A stretch of 64,000 bases of DNA from Myxococcus guangdongensis (GTDB lineage Bacteria; Myxococcota; Myxococcia; Myxococcales; Myxococcaceae), in contig NZ_JAJVKW010000003.1 in the NCBI RefSeq assembly GCF_024198255.1, positions 744,001 to 808,000 on the forward strand. Reading direction: 5' to 3'. Position numbers and translations under genes: made by a program. Below, in pieces: positions 7,097 to 16,298 of this stretch. Position 1 is the stretch's first letter. Each line of letters opens with the position of its first letter. Below the pieces are notes generated by a model. The model saw only the letters and a program-made list of their open reading frames with translations, did not search any database and was not told where the DNA came from.

Positions 7097-7477
7097 CTAT
7101 TGCTTGACGAAATAGCCAGCTTTGTCTGGGTCCGCCGAGATGGCAACGCGGCCACCTTGTTCTTCTATATAGGGGATCCATTTCGTTTGTCCCCGACCCA
7201 TCCAATCAGGCGTGAAGCCATCGAAAACGATGGCCGTCCCCGCTGTATCGGTAATAGCTGTCCAACGCCCTTCTTCCCGTTGGGGCTGCTCATTCTGAGT
7301 GAATGTGTGAAGATATGTTCCATCCTCTCTGAGGATGATGGTTCCATTGATTTCTCGCGAGTTGGCAATATATGTGCCAATGAGGGATGCGGTCGAGTGC
7401 CGGGGCTTCGAGCGTTCTTGGGGGCACGCGAAAATGAATGCCAGGAGAAGCGAGAGCGACAGATAGCGAAGGTTCAT
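7097..7477 (-). CDS. small lipoprotein, candidate immunity protein for Rhs copy A
   Basis: 126 residues from ATG 7477. It begins MNLRYLSLSLLLAFIFACPQ, a type II signal peptide with Cys after FIFA. The mature part is rich in beta-type sequence: GTYIANSREINGTIILRED, GTYLHTFTQNE, GRWTAI and GRVAISADPDKAGYF. The gene begins 25 bases after the stop of the Rhs A gene, has no counterpart in module B and lies in the same lower-GC patch as the Rhs A toxin tip. Tip-specific downstream genes are typically immunity genes in polymorphic toxin systems. The function itself is inference, since no family was recognised. Confidence 0.75.
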   Translation of the reverse strand: MNLRYLSLSLLLAFIFACPQERSKPRHSTASLIGTYIANSREINGTIILREDGTYLHTFTQNEQPQREEGRWTAITDTAGTAIVFDGFTPDWMGRGQTKWIPYIEEQGGRVAISADPDKAGYFVKQ

Positions 7478-7502
7478 GGCGGCTTGCGACACAGGGCACG
7501 GT

Positions 7503-10500
7503 CTATGGTTCCGACTCCGGCATATTCTGGTCCTTCGGAGGGATTCCTGGCAAGGGCTCTCTCCAGGTGAAGGTCTGGTAGGTGTTGCCAAAGGGTAATC
7601 CCCAATTGGGGAAATCAATCCTGGCGCGCACTGCGAGCGTGTAAAGGAAGATTCTCAGTATTGGATTCTTCGCGTCCAGAATTGGCCACCGCTCCCAATT
7701 CGGGGTGGTGTTTTTGACGCCGGTGTCTAGGTTGTTGCGTCGGGCGGATGTGAGTGATGTGGCATTGAATAGGGTGACCGTCATTGATTTCTGATCGGGA
7801 TGCGGCTTGAAACTGGCTCCGTGGGTGCCAATCCAGAACGGATAGTGCATTCCGTCGGGGTTGCTGACTCGAAGGATAGCGTCTTCGTATCGGCCACCAA
7901 GTATGCTTGCATTTTCGTATCGCTTGCGTGCTGTGCGATAGTCTGGCGTGTCCCTCATGAGTCTGGCGGGAAGGGAGCCGTCTTCATAGTTTGTGTTGAC
8001 TGGTCCGATGCCTGTGACCCAGGTAAGAATGAGCTTGGCTGCGAAGATTGTGCCGATTGGCTTGAGGGCGACAGGGACGTCATAGCCTGCCATGATTGAG
8101 GTGAGATCAGACTCATGCGTCCGCTCGTCCTCTTTTGAGAATGATGCCAGGGGGGATACTTGGCCGCGAGCGCTAGGGCCGGAACTCTGTCCGATGTCAT
8201 TCGTGTGATGGGCATCGGGCTGGGTCTTCGCGTCGTCGAGCGACTGGACGCTGGGGACCTTGAAGTCGGTGTTGGGCAGGAACAGCGAGGGGCCCTGCAT
8301 GGACAGGTGCCGCTCCAGGGCGCTCGTGATGAAGCTCTGGTTTGACTGCGGCGCCCCCGTCCAACCTGGGCCCCAGCTGCTGACCAGGCTCCCTCCGTAG
8401 GGTGTGAATCCGCTGGGGTCGGTGTAGCGGATGGGGTTGTTGAGGACGTACGAGTATGCGTTGTAGGCCTGAGCGGAGCCCGGCTCGGCGATGACTGGGT
8501 CTACGCTGAGGAACTTCATCATCCTCGGGTCGTAGATGCGCCCCCGCATGTTGATGAGGCCCAGCTCGTCGTCCTGCTCGTGTCCCGTGTAGCCCTGGCG
8601 CGCGCCCGTGTGGCTTGTTGTGGAGGCCTGCGCAAGGTTCGTCGCCTGGCGCCTGCCACCGAAGGGCTCGTACTTGATGCGCTCGAGTACCGTGCCCGAG
8701 GCATCCGTCACCGTGTCGGGGCTTCCCTGCGGGTCGTTGAGGAAGTAGCGAGTGGACTCGGACGTCGAGCCCTCCTGCCACGACAGCTCGGCGACGACGC
8801 CCTCGGGGCTGGGGATGCTGACGACGTGGGTGACCGTCAGCCCCTGCTTGCGGCGCTGGTAGAGTCCGCCGACGTAGAGGGTCTCCACCGAGCCATCACT
8901 GGCGCGCTTGCGGACACGGGTGCCGGAGGCGTCGTAGTCGAAGCGGACGGTGCCGCTCGACGAGGTGATGCTCTCGGGCAGATTGGAGGGCGCGTACTGC
9001 ACCTCCCGCACGAGCGTGCCCTGCGCGTCGCGCATCGCGATTTGGTTGCCGCGGTGGTCGTATTCGTACGTGAAGGACTCGGCGCCGAGCTGGGCCTGCT
9101 TGACGGCGTGAGGCCCTCCCGAGGTGCCGCCGGTGTACTGGAAGCTCGCGGCGGACTCCGAGCCGGAGACGGGCGAGCGGCTGAGCATGTTGCCGAGCTT
9201 GTCGTACTGGAACTGCACGTCGAGCGTCTGGCAGTTCTGCTGGACCTTCCATCGCTCAAGTCGGTCGAGCGCGTCGTACGTGTACTTCTGCGTGACGCCG
9301 AGCATGAGGTCGTGTCGCGAAGCGAGATTGTCGTTGTAGGTATAGTCGTAGGCGAGGCTCTGGATTTTGTTGCCGTCGTGGCGAGCCTCCTGATAGCGCA
9401 GCAGCCCTTGGCTGTCGTACTGGAAGCTCCTCGCAACGCCATTGCCGTAATGGGCCGTCTTGAGTCGACCCACGCTGTCTCGCGCGTACGCTCGCCAGTA
9501 GATGGCAAACGGGCTTGAAATGTTCGTCGAGTAGATGGTCGCGAGACTCCCTTGATTCGTGAAGGAGTACCCCAATGTCATGGGCACTCCATTGCGCGCG
9601 ACCGGGTAGGTGAGCCGTTTCACTCGCCCGAAGTCGTCGTATTCGCGACTCATCACCAATGTCTCGCCGCCCACTCTCAAAGCAGTGTCCGTCTCGCGTC
9701 CGAAGGGGTCGTACACATGGTCCTTGATGACGATTCCATCAGGGTTACCAACAGGCGTACGGGTCGTGCGCGACAGTCGTCGCATCGCGCCTGGACCACT
9801 GTCATAGACGTAGTCCAAGCGCTCCTTCTCGTTGGTCGCCGACAGGACCCGCCCCAGGAGGTCGCGCTGATACGTAGTCGTCAGCCGCCCTGCCGTCCCA
9901 GACGGAGCGTCAGACTGACTCTTGAGCTCGCCAAAGGCGTTGTAGAGGAAGAGTCTTGTTCCCGCGCTGGGGTCGACCGTGCGCTCCAGTCGTCCAGACG
10001 CATCGTAGAAATGGGAACTCCGGTTCCCAGAGGGGTCGTCAACGTGTTCCAGGCGACCAAAGGGGCCATAGGTGTAGGCCATGGTTGCTTCCAGGGCCGT
10101 TCCTGGCGCCTCGGTTGCTCGGGTCATCAATCCGCGATAGTCGACGAGCGTCCGCTTCATCTGCCCGGCCGCGTCGATTGAGACGGCCTGCGAAGTGTAG
10201 GGCGCAGCCGATGTGTACAAGAGTGTCTCGACGAGCATTCCGCGAGGTCCGGTGGCCGAGTCGGCAATGCGGCGTGCCGTGACTCGTCCAAGCGGGTCGT
10301 ACTCAAAGGCCTCCCATGACGGCATCTCCGTACTAAGCCGAGGGGCTTCCTGCTTCACCACGCGCCCCAAGTCGTCATAGTCGGTGGTGGAGAGCACCGT
10401 CTGTCCATCAAACCGCAGCGCACGGTGCGATACCGGGCGGCCGAGGGCGTCGAACGATGTCGTGGCCTCGGTCACTCCTGTCGCGCCGGTATTCGTGTCT

Positions 10501-13500
10501 GCCTGGACGCGGAGCTGGGGCGTCGAGCCCTGCCACTCGTAGAAGCTTCGTACGATGGACTTGTCCGCAGGTGCGGACGATGGCCCTTGATAGAGCGGAG
10601 TCGCGATTCGCTCGCGGCCGAAGCCATCATATTGAACGCGCATCTGGACCCCGTTGGGGTCTTCCGTCTGCGCGAGAACGCCGAGACCCGGATGGAAGAG
10701 ATAGCGCCAGGTCGCGCCCTCCGCGTCCGTCGTTGTCGCAAGTTGCGTCTGATCCAGGTCGTCGTAGCTCACCGACTCCGTGCGCACTTCCCCGCTGCCA
10801 TGCAGGGAGACTTGCACGACGAGCCCCTTGTCGTTTCGAGCGAAGACCGCCTTGAGATGCGTCTCCGAAGTCGTCGGCGTCACCGCCTCTCCTGCGAGAG
10901 ATGGTGCTGTCTCGGTGCTCTCCAGTTGGCCTCGCGTGCCGTACGTCATCCGCTTCGTGTGAACATTGGCCGCGGCGGGCTGACTCTGGCATCCCATCTC
11001 CAAACTTCGGGCGCACGACATCCAAGAGGTCGTGGCGGTCCATACCCCGGTGGGCACCCAGTTCACGGAGTCGAAGTTGCCAGGTTCAATGCTCGTCCGA
11101 ACCTGTTCGGTCTTGTCGGCCCCGTGGATGAGCGATGTCTGAGAGATGGGTGTGCCCTTGTCGTCGAGCTCAAGCAGGCTCTCTTTCTCGGACACCACGG
11201 TCGTCGAGGTACCCTTGACTTCTCGTACCGTTTCCACGAATCGCCGCGCGTACTGCTGGTAGGAGGGGGCATAGCCTTGCGGCGCCCGCGCATACGTCCA
11301 GTTTCGCTGGGTCCGCAGCGCGGTGTTGGCGTCCACCTGGACTTCAACCACTTCCTCGCGCGGGAGGTGCGCTTGGAGGGATGAGGCCCTTCGGTTCGAG
11401 CCCTCTAGCGTGGAGATGTTGTCGAAGCTCGTGGTCGTCCGGGCGCCCGTCTCTTCGTCAATGACGATTCGTTGGCCGAAGCCGAGCCACCCCAATCCTC
11501 GAGTGTCGGAGAGGCCATCTCGATAGAGATAACGCCATCTGTTCACCCGACGCTCGTTGACGTTGAGCGCCATGCTGGAGACGACGCGCATCGACTCAGG
11601 CGCCAATCGGAGCCAGGGCTTCTGGGCATCCTCGATGTAGGAACTCGAGTAGAACGGCTCGATAGGAGGAGCGCTGCCGAGAGGGTTTTTCTGTGACAGG
11701 GGGGTATAGGTGAAGGAGTAGCTGGCGTCTTGATTGAACCTGACGGCCTTGAGGACATCCGTCGCGTGGCTTCGCAGTGCGACGCGAAGCTCGTTGCCCT
11801 GCCGGTAGGTGAAGTCCAGCAATCCATCGTTGTTCACGTCGACGACCTGGGCCCATTCGAGGTTGTCTCCGCTGGGGACGGAGGCCAGTTGTTCGAAACG
11901 GGTGAAGTCCCCCTTTGGGCCAGCCAGCCACAGTTTGACAGGGGTGTTTCGCTTGAAGATGGCCAGGTCGATGCGTCCGTCACCGTCGAAGTCACCGTGT
12001 TCGGTCTTGGCTCCATCCAACAGGGTCGCGAGGTCGCTGGAGAGCACGGTTTCCCGGACGGGGTTGAACCCTCTTCCAGAGTTGAGTTGGACCCAGAGTT
12101 CTGGCGCTGTATCAGTCACATACATGTCGCCAAGCGTGACGGCGTCACTCAGTCCATCTCCATTGACGTCAATGAAGTCGAACGTGAAGGCGCGCGTGGA
12201 GCCGAAATATGGAGGTCGCTGCGGGGGCTCCTTGATTTGGGTCTTGATGACCTTCATCTCAGCTACGTCAGGATTGTCATCGGAGAACTCCGAGTAGGAG
12301 AGTGCATCGAGAAGTCCGCCTCCGTTGAGTCCGACGCCGAGGAGGCTCATCTTTCCGCTGCCATCGAGGTCCACCGCGCGGACGCCAAAGCGAGAAGGCA
12401 AGAAGAATCCGGCGGGAGTCAGCTTGGTGCTGCGTCGGGTCGCAGGGAAGACTTGAATGCTATTCAGGGGCGAGGGGAGCCGAGCCTCGTGTCGCCCCAT
12501 CCAGACTCGGTCGTTTCTCACGTCCCCGTCGACGTCGAGCCAATACTGGGAGTTTGGCTCTGAGCCGGCGATCTCCGTGACTCCTGCTTCTTTGTGGGCA
12601 TAACCGTACATCGGCGCGGGGTATATGCCGCCGTGGGGCACATCCCAGAAACACGAGAGAGCCGTGACTGAAGACTTTCCGAAGCCATCCCAGTCCGTCA
12701 CCACGGGAAAGAGACCTCGCTCGTGTCTCTTGCCGCAGTAATCGCCATCTCCTCCATCTTCGAAGATGACGCTGCCTTCGATATTGAACCATGGGTGCCA
12801 CAATGCGGCGCCAACGGAGTCAGATGCTTCGAGCGTGGGGGACGCTGCATCCGGGAACCGAAGGACCCGCATGATGTCTTGCCAGTTCTCTTCCGTGTAG
12901 TCGGTGAGAGGATGCTGTTCGGACGGGTAGTGTCGATCCCTCTTCTGGAGTCGCTCGGAACGAACGAAATAGGCGACGCCTCGACGTCCAGCCCCCAATC
13001 CAAAGGAGTTGAGACCCGCTCCTGCCGCGGCATCGCTGACATTCGTGGCAGGGGGAGTCTGGAACTCCCAGGAGCCTTGCTCCCATTCGAAGTGCAAAGG
13101 CGGCTTGCAGATGTTGCTGCCGTCGCACTCGCGCAGTGTCGTCAGGAGACTGCGCTTGCTGACAGCTCCTTCCGTGTAGTCAAAGTCGTAGTAACGCAGC
13201 AGGACCGTCGAGAGAGAAGTCGCCCCAGGTGCGAGACCCGGCCCTTTCATGTTGATTCGCGAGAGCCTGAAGTCTCGGCCAACCGGAGCGCCACTCAGGT
13301 ATCCCGAGAAAGCATCTGCCCGCTCTTCATACTCGAAGGTGACCTCTCGGTGCCCTGTCTCGATGAAGCCGGACGCGTTGCGAAACTGGGTGTAGACGAT
13401 TCGAGTGGGGCGATGCCAGAGACCCGTGTTCGCTCCAGCGGGAGCTTGCGCATAGAAGATCTCCATGCGGTTCCCGAATGGGTCTTCGACAGAGGAAAGG

Positions 13501-14240
13501 GCCCAGGCGATGGCGGCCGCCTGCTCGAGACGAAGGATGGCATCGTTTCTTGCCCCTGTGCCGCGACCATAGGTTCGGACGAGCCCATCCTTCCCTCGAA
13601 CTTCGAACGTGCCTGGATCGATGGGACTGTTGCCCGGGGGGATGCGAATGGATGAGTATGTGTCCTGCTCGGTCTTGAAGTGGTTCTGCCCGGAGGGGGC
13701 AGGTACGAGCCTCATCCCATCCAGACAGTAGACCCTCGAGTAATGATTGAGCTCAGGGATATAGGTCGTGAGGTTCAGTTCGACAGGGTGGAGCTTTCCA
13801 TCTCTCGCAAAAGAATTGGGGCAGCGTGTGATCTGCGACAGCCCCGCGAGGTTGAAGCCCGGACCAAGAATGCCGTCGCTCCCCTGGCTGTCGTAGACGA
13901 TGGAGAGAGAAGGCTGGATTCCCGCTCGACCGGGAGGAACCCAGAGGGGGATGGACACCGCGGCTGAGCCGCTGGCCGTGACGTCCGCCGAGAACGGGAT
14001 GGCCCCTGGCGTCGACTGCCCCGCCGGCCCCGTGGCGAGAATCGTGTCCTGCCTCAGTTCAAAGGGAATGCTCTGGGCCGCACCCAGCGCCTTGGTGAGT
14101 TGCGTGCTGTGCTCTACCTCCTGATCCCGAGGACTGGATGGCGCGCAGCTGACGAGCTGGGCTCCATAGACAAAGAGCATGACGTGCGCGGCGACGAACC
14201 TGCGCAACGAGGAATGATGATGGGGTTTTTCTGGACTCAT
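7503..14240 (-). CDS. giant SpvB/FG-GAP/YD-repeat Rhs lipoprotein, copy A
   Basis: 2245 residues from ATG 14240; an in-frame ATG at 14378 would overlap the upstream gene. Residues 1-32 form a lipoprotein signal ending GAQLVSC. The SpvB-type domain (residues ~80-330) includes SIPLWVPPGRAGIQPSLSI and DSQGSDGILGPGFNLAGLS. FG-GAP-like Ca-binding repeats follow at ~660-830 (DVNGDGLSD, GDFDGDGRID, DVNNDGLLD). A long YD-repeat shell at ~1000-1880 follows, then the Rhs core (~1860-1950: GYTGHEQDDELGLINMRGR and SVDPVIAEPGSAQAYNAYSY). The tip (~2020-2245) is unlike copy B and unrecognised. By family knowledge the shell encloses a C-terminal toxin cleaved after the core. The lipid anchor suggests outer-membrane display. 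Confidence 0.92.
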   Translation of the reverse strand: MSPEKPHHHSSLRRFVAAHVMLFVYGAQLVSCAPSSPRDQEVEHSTQLTKALGAAQSIPFELRQDTILATGPAGQSTPGAIPFSADVTASGSAAVSIPLWVPPGRAGIQPSLSIVYDSQGSDGILGPGFNLAGLSQITRCPNSFARDGKLHPVELNLTTYIPELNHYSRVYCLDGMRLVPAPSGQNHFKTEQDTYSSIRIPPGNSPIDPGTFEVRGKDGLVRTYGRGTGARNDAILRLEQAAAIAWALSSVEDPFGNRMEIFYAQAPAGANTGLWHRPTRIVYTQFRNASGFIETGHREVTFEYEERADAFSGYLSGAPVGRDFRLSRINMKGPGLAPGATSLSTVLLRYYDFDYTEGAVSKRSLLTTLRECDGSNICKPPLHFEWEQGSWEFQTPPATNVSDAAAGAGLNSFGLGAGRRGVAYFVRSERLQKRDRHYPSEQHPLTDYTEENWQDIMRVLRFPDAASPTLEASDSVGAALWHPWFNIEGSVIFEDGGDGDYCGKRHERGLFPVVTDWDGFGKSSVTALSCFWDVPHGGIYPAPMYGYAHKEAGVTEIAGSEPNSQYWLDVDGDVRNDRVWMGRHEARLPSPLNSIQVFPATRRSTKLTPAGFFLPSRFGVRAVDLDGSGKMSLLGVGLNGGGLLDALSYSEFSDDNPDVAEMKVIKTQIKEPPQRPPYFGSTRAFTFDFIDVNGDGLSDAVTLGDMYVTDTAPELWVQLNSGRGFNPVRETVLSSDLATLLDGAKTEHGDFDGDGRIDLAIFKRNTPVKLWLAGPKGDFTRFEQLASVPSGDNLEWAQVVDVNNDGLLDFTYRQGNELRVALRSHATDVLKAVRFNQDASYSFTYTPLSQKNPLGSAPPIEPFYSSSYIEDAQKPWLRLAPESMRVVSSMALNVNERRVNRWRYLYRDGLSDTRGLGWLGFGQRIVIDEETGARTTTSFDNISTLEGSNRRASSLQAHLPREEVVEVQVDANTALRTQRNWTYARAPQGYAPSYQQYARRFVETVREVKGTSTTVVSEKESLLELDDKGTPISQTSLIHGADKTEQVRTSIEPGNFDSVNWVPTGVWTATTSWMSCARSLEMGCQSQPAAANVHTKRMTYGTRGQLESTETAPSLAGEAVTPTTSETHLKAVFARNDKGLVVQVSLHGSGEVRTESVSYDDLDQTQLATTTDAEGATWRYLFHPGLGVLAQTEDPNGVQMRVQYDGFGRERIATPLYQGPSSAPADKSIVRSFYEWQGSTPQLRVQADTNTGATGVTEATTSFDALGRPVSHRALRFDGQTVLSTTDYDDLGRVVKQEAPRLSTEMPSWEAFEYDPLGRVTARRIADSATGPRGMLVETLLYTSAAPYTSQAVSIDAAGQMKRTLVDYRGLMTRATEAPGTALEATMAYTYGPFGRLEHVDDPSGNRSSHFYDASGRLERTVDPSAGTRLFLYNAFGELKSQSDAPSGTAGRLTTTYQRDLLGRVLSATNEKERLDYVYDSGPGAMRRLSRTTRTPVGNPDGIVIKDHVYDPFGRETDTALRVGGETLVMSREYDDFGRVKRLTYPVARNGVPMTLGYSFTNQGSLATIYSTNISSPFAIYWRAYARDSVGRLKTAHYGNGVARSFQYDSQGLLRYQEARHDGNKIQSLAYDYTYNDNLASRHDLMLGVTQKYTYDALDRLERWKVQQNCQTLDVQFQYDKLGNMLSRSPVSGSESAASFQYTGGTSGGPHAVKQAQLGAESFTYEYDHRGNQIAMRDAQGTLVREVQYAPSNLPESITSSSGTVRFDYDASGTRVRKRASDGSVETLYVGGLYQRRKQGLTVTHVVSIPSPEGVVAELSWQEGSTSESTRYFLNDPQGSPDTVTDASGTVLERIKYEPFGGRRQATNLAQASTTSHTGARQGYTGHEQDDELGLINMRGRIYDPRMMKFLSVDPVIAEPGSAQAYNAYSYVLNNPIRYTDPSGFTPYGGSLVSSWGPGWTGAPQSNQSFITSALERHLSMQGPSLFLPNTDFKVPSVQSLDDAKTQPDAHHTNDIGQSSGPSARGQVSPLASFSKEDERTHESDLTSIMAGYDVPVALKPIGTIFAAKLILTWVTGIGPVNTNYEDGSLPARLMRDTPDYRTARKRYENASILGGRYEDAILRVSNPDGMHYPFWIGTHGASFKPHPDQKSMTVTLFNATSLTSARRNNLDTGVKNTTPNWERWPILDAKNPILRIFLYTLAVRARIDFPNWGLPFGNTYQTFTWREPLPGIPPKDQNMPESEP

Positions 14241-14304
14241 GATGGCAATGGACTCCGAGCAGGACGGAGGGCTTCCGCCTGGGGCTGCAGTCAATGGACT
14301 CGTG

Positions 14305-15918
14305 TTACTGGCACCGCGACTGTTCGCAGATGCCCGCTTCATCGATGTTTGCGTTGCAGTTGTTGTCGATGCCGTCACAGACTTCCGCGGCGCCGGGCCT
14401 CACGGTGGACCGGGTGTCATCACAGTCTCCGCCAACTCGAGTCGTGCCCTCGGGCTGGCGGCACGCTCGTGTGCTCATCCAGGTGGCGCCATATCCGTCT
14501 TGATCCTGGTCGGCGTAGAAGTCGAGCCATGCATTCGAATGGGTCGAATCGTCAGCCAGTCCATTGCAGTCTTCGTCGATGCCGTTGGCGCAGACTTCCG
14601 GGACTGGGGCTCCGGGAACGCATATGCCGTAGTCTCCCCACTCGCACACTTCTCGTGGAGGCTTGCCGTCACGGCTCGGCTCCATCCAGCATGCCGTGGT
14701 GCAGGCGGGAACACTTCGCGCGCACGCTCCTACGCCACAGCTCTTCGGAGGGACATCGTCCACCTGCCCATTGCAGTTGTTGTCGATCTGGTCGCAGATT
14801 TCCTCGCCAGGAGGCAGGGGCGTGCAGGACTGCTCGACTCCATTGCGGCATGCCGGGACGCTGTTCGCGCACGCGCCGACGCCGCAGGTCTTCTGGGCCG
14901 ACGGGTGAACCGCGGCGTTCTTGTCGTTGCAGTCCTGGCTGTTCAGGGACGCCCCAGAAGGGACGCTGCAACCACTGCCAATGGGGGCGCTCGCGGCGCC
15001 GAAGCCGTCGCCATCCTCGTCACGGTAGAACGTGAGTTGCACGCCTTCGTCCGTCATTCCATTGCAGTTGTCGTCAACCCCATTGCAGCTCTCAGCGGGC
15101 TTGGGAGAGCCAGCGACGCAGTAGTTGGGTCTCCAGGTGCAGACCTCGACGGGGGGCTTCCCGTCATGGCGCTCTTCCAGTTCGCAGAGGGTGGCGCATG
15201 CAGGCACCGTGCGCCGACAGAATCCAATACCACAGGAGATCGGAGGAAGGTCATCCACCTGGCCATTGCAGTTATTGTCGATCTGGTCGCAGACCTCCTC
15301 GGTGGGAAGCCGGGGCGTGCAGGCCTGCTCGACTCCATTGATGCAGGCCTGCACGCTGGCCGCGCAGGCTCCGATGCCACAGGACTTCACGACGCCCGGC
15401 TTGACGGCGGATGAGGCGTCATTGCAGTCGGTCGCATCCGTCACGTAGCCCGAGGGCTGTCCGCATGAGTCCTTCCAGGTCGATGGCAATCCAAAACCGT
15501 CGCCATCCGCATCGCGGTAATATCTCCGCCACTGCCAGATGGAGGCGTTGTTGTCGTCGCAGTCGCTGTTGTTGCTGACCCAGCCAGACTGGGCGCAGGC
15601 TGCTTTCCCGACGCCCGCGCCCTTTCCGTCACCGTCTGCGTCACGGTAGAGGGTGAGAATCAGGCCTTCGTCGATGAGCCCGTCGCAGTCGTTGTCGACG
15701 CCGTCACAGACCTCCGGAGTGCATTCGGGGTTGGGGTCGGGGAACGGCTCGCAACCATTGCAGGCCATGGGGGCTGCCATGGGGCCTGCATCGACCTTGG
15801 ACATCGGCAGCGTGGGCTCTGAGGCGAGGACGGGGGGTGTGACGAGAAGGACGAGGAGTGCAGGAACAAGCAATGCCTGGAAAGCACCGCGGGGTGGCGA
15901 GCGACGCGCTTGAGTCAT
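14305..15918 (-). CDS. MopE-like secreted Asp/Cys-repeat protein, module A
   Basis: 537 residues from ATG 15918. A signal peptide ends near PPVLA. The rest consists of putative metal-binding MopE repeats: about six CDGxDNDCxG-type units (CDGVDNDCDGLIDEG, CDQIDNNCNGQVDD twice, CNGVDDNCNGMTDEG, CDGIDNNCNANIDEA) alternating with YRDADGDG-type Ca-binding loops and paired-Cys segments such as SCGIGACAASVQACINGVEQ. MopE repeats were named after a copper-binding surface protein of Methylococcus. Here a structural or adhesive surface role is likelier (inference). The Rhs A gene starts 64 bases downstream, and the same pair recurs in module B, implying a functional partnership. Confidence 0.88.
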   Translation of the reverse strand: MTQARRSPPRGAFQALLVPALLVLLVTPPVLASEPTLPMSKVDAGPMAAPMACNGCEPFPDPNPECTPEVCDGVDNDCDGLIDEGLILTLYRDADGDGKGAGVGKAACAQSGWVSNNSDCDDNNASIWQWRRYYRDADGDGFGLPSTWKDSCGQPSGYVTDATDCNDASSAVKPGVVKSCGIGACAASVQACINGVEQACTPRLPTEEVCDQIDNNCNGQVDDLPPISCGIGFCRRTVPACATLCELEERHDGKPPVEVCTWRPNYCVAGSPKPAESCNGVDDNCNGMTDEGVQLTFYRDEDGDGFGAASAPIGSGCSVPSGASLNSQDCNDKNAAVHPSAQKTCGVGACANSVPACRNGVEQSCTPLPPGEEICDQIDNNCNGQVDDVPPKSCGVGACARSVPACTTACWMEPSRDGKPPREVCEWGDYGICVPGAPVPEVCANGIDEDCNGLADDSTHSNAWLDFYADQDQDGYGATWMSTRACRQPEGTTRVGGDCDDTRSTVRPGAAEVCDGIDNNCNANIDEAGICEQSRCQ

Positions 15919-16298
15919 GGTGTGAGCCTTCGGTCGAGCGACGAGGGTCTCGCGATGCTCTGGCATGCGTCGGGATGGCCGTGTTCGGCCGTGCCGTCGA
16001 AGTGGGCTCGCGTGGTCCGCTGTTGTGCAACGGACGCGCCGGAGGTCTTCCTCGACGGAGGGCTGCGCAGGGCCCGGTACGAGTCCGCAACACGGGACTC
16101 GAGTCCAAAGCCGATGATGCACAGCCAGAAGCTTGCTGCTGGGGGTGACCAGGAAGTGGGTCGATCCAGCCTCTGCTCAGGCGATCGAACTCTCACGCTG
16201 GAATGGGTGAGCCTTGGGTGGGCCCGTGCGCCAGTGCAGCGTCCGGGTCCTGGATGCGTCAGTCGCGTGGCTCCGTTACCGGGTCCACCACGCGGGAC
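15919..16298. other. intergenic region between modules A and B
   Basis: 380 bases with no convincing gene on either strand. It should hold the promoter of the module A operon and the end of the module B transcript. A 12-base palindrome, GGACTCGAGTCC, lies at 16095-16106, about 180 bases upstream of the MopE-like start, and could be an operator. No clear -35/-10 pair was found. Confidence 0.4.

Larger units (their letters stand above)
5600..15918 (-). repeat. module A of a duplicated ~10-kb Rhs module
   Basis: This block matches 16280-26070 in gene order and sequence: MopE-like gene, Rhs lipoprotein gene, KEYK gene, SAM methyltransferase gene, all minus strand. Homology at the low-coordinate end begins about 25-30 bases past the methyltransferase stop (shared ctcag.gttgggacgcag in both copies). 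Similarity is interrupted at 6832-8180, where copy A carries its own toxin tip, a lipoprotein gene and a hairpin that copy B lacks. Boundaries are by eye. Confidence 0.8.

Noticed and set aside
8400..11700. Periodic DNA pattern taken as a tandem repeat or CRISPR-like array
   Set aside because: The periodicity comes from YD protein repeats (GR.....YD..G); there are no identical DNA units with uniform spacers.
14100..15414. Plus-strand frames opposite the MopE-like gene of module A
   Set aside because: The Cys/Asp repeat and signal peptide are on the minus strand; the plus frames are compositional shadows.
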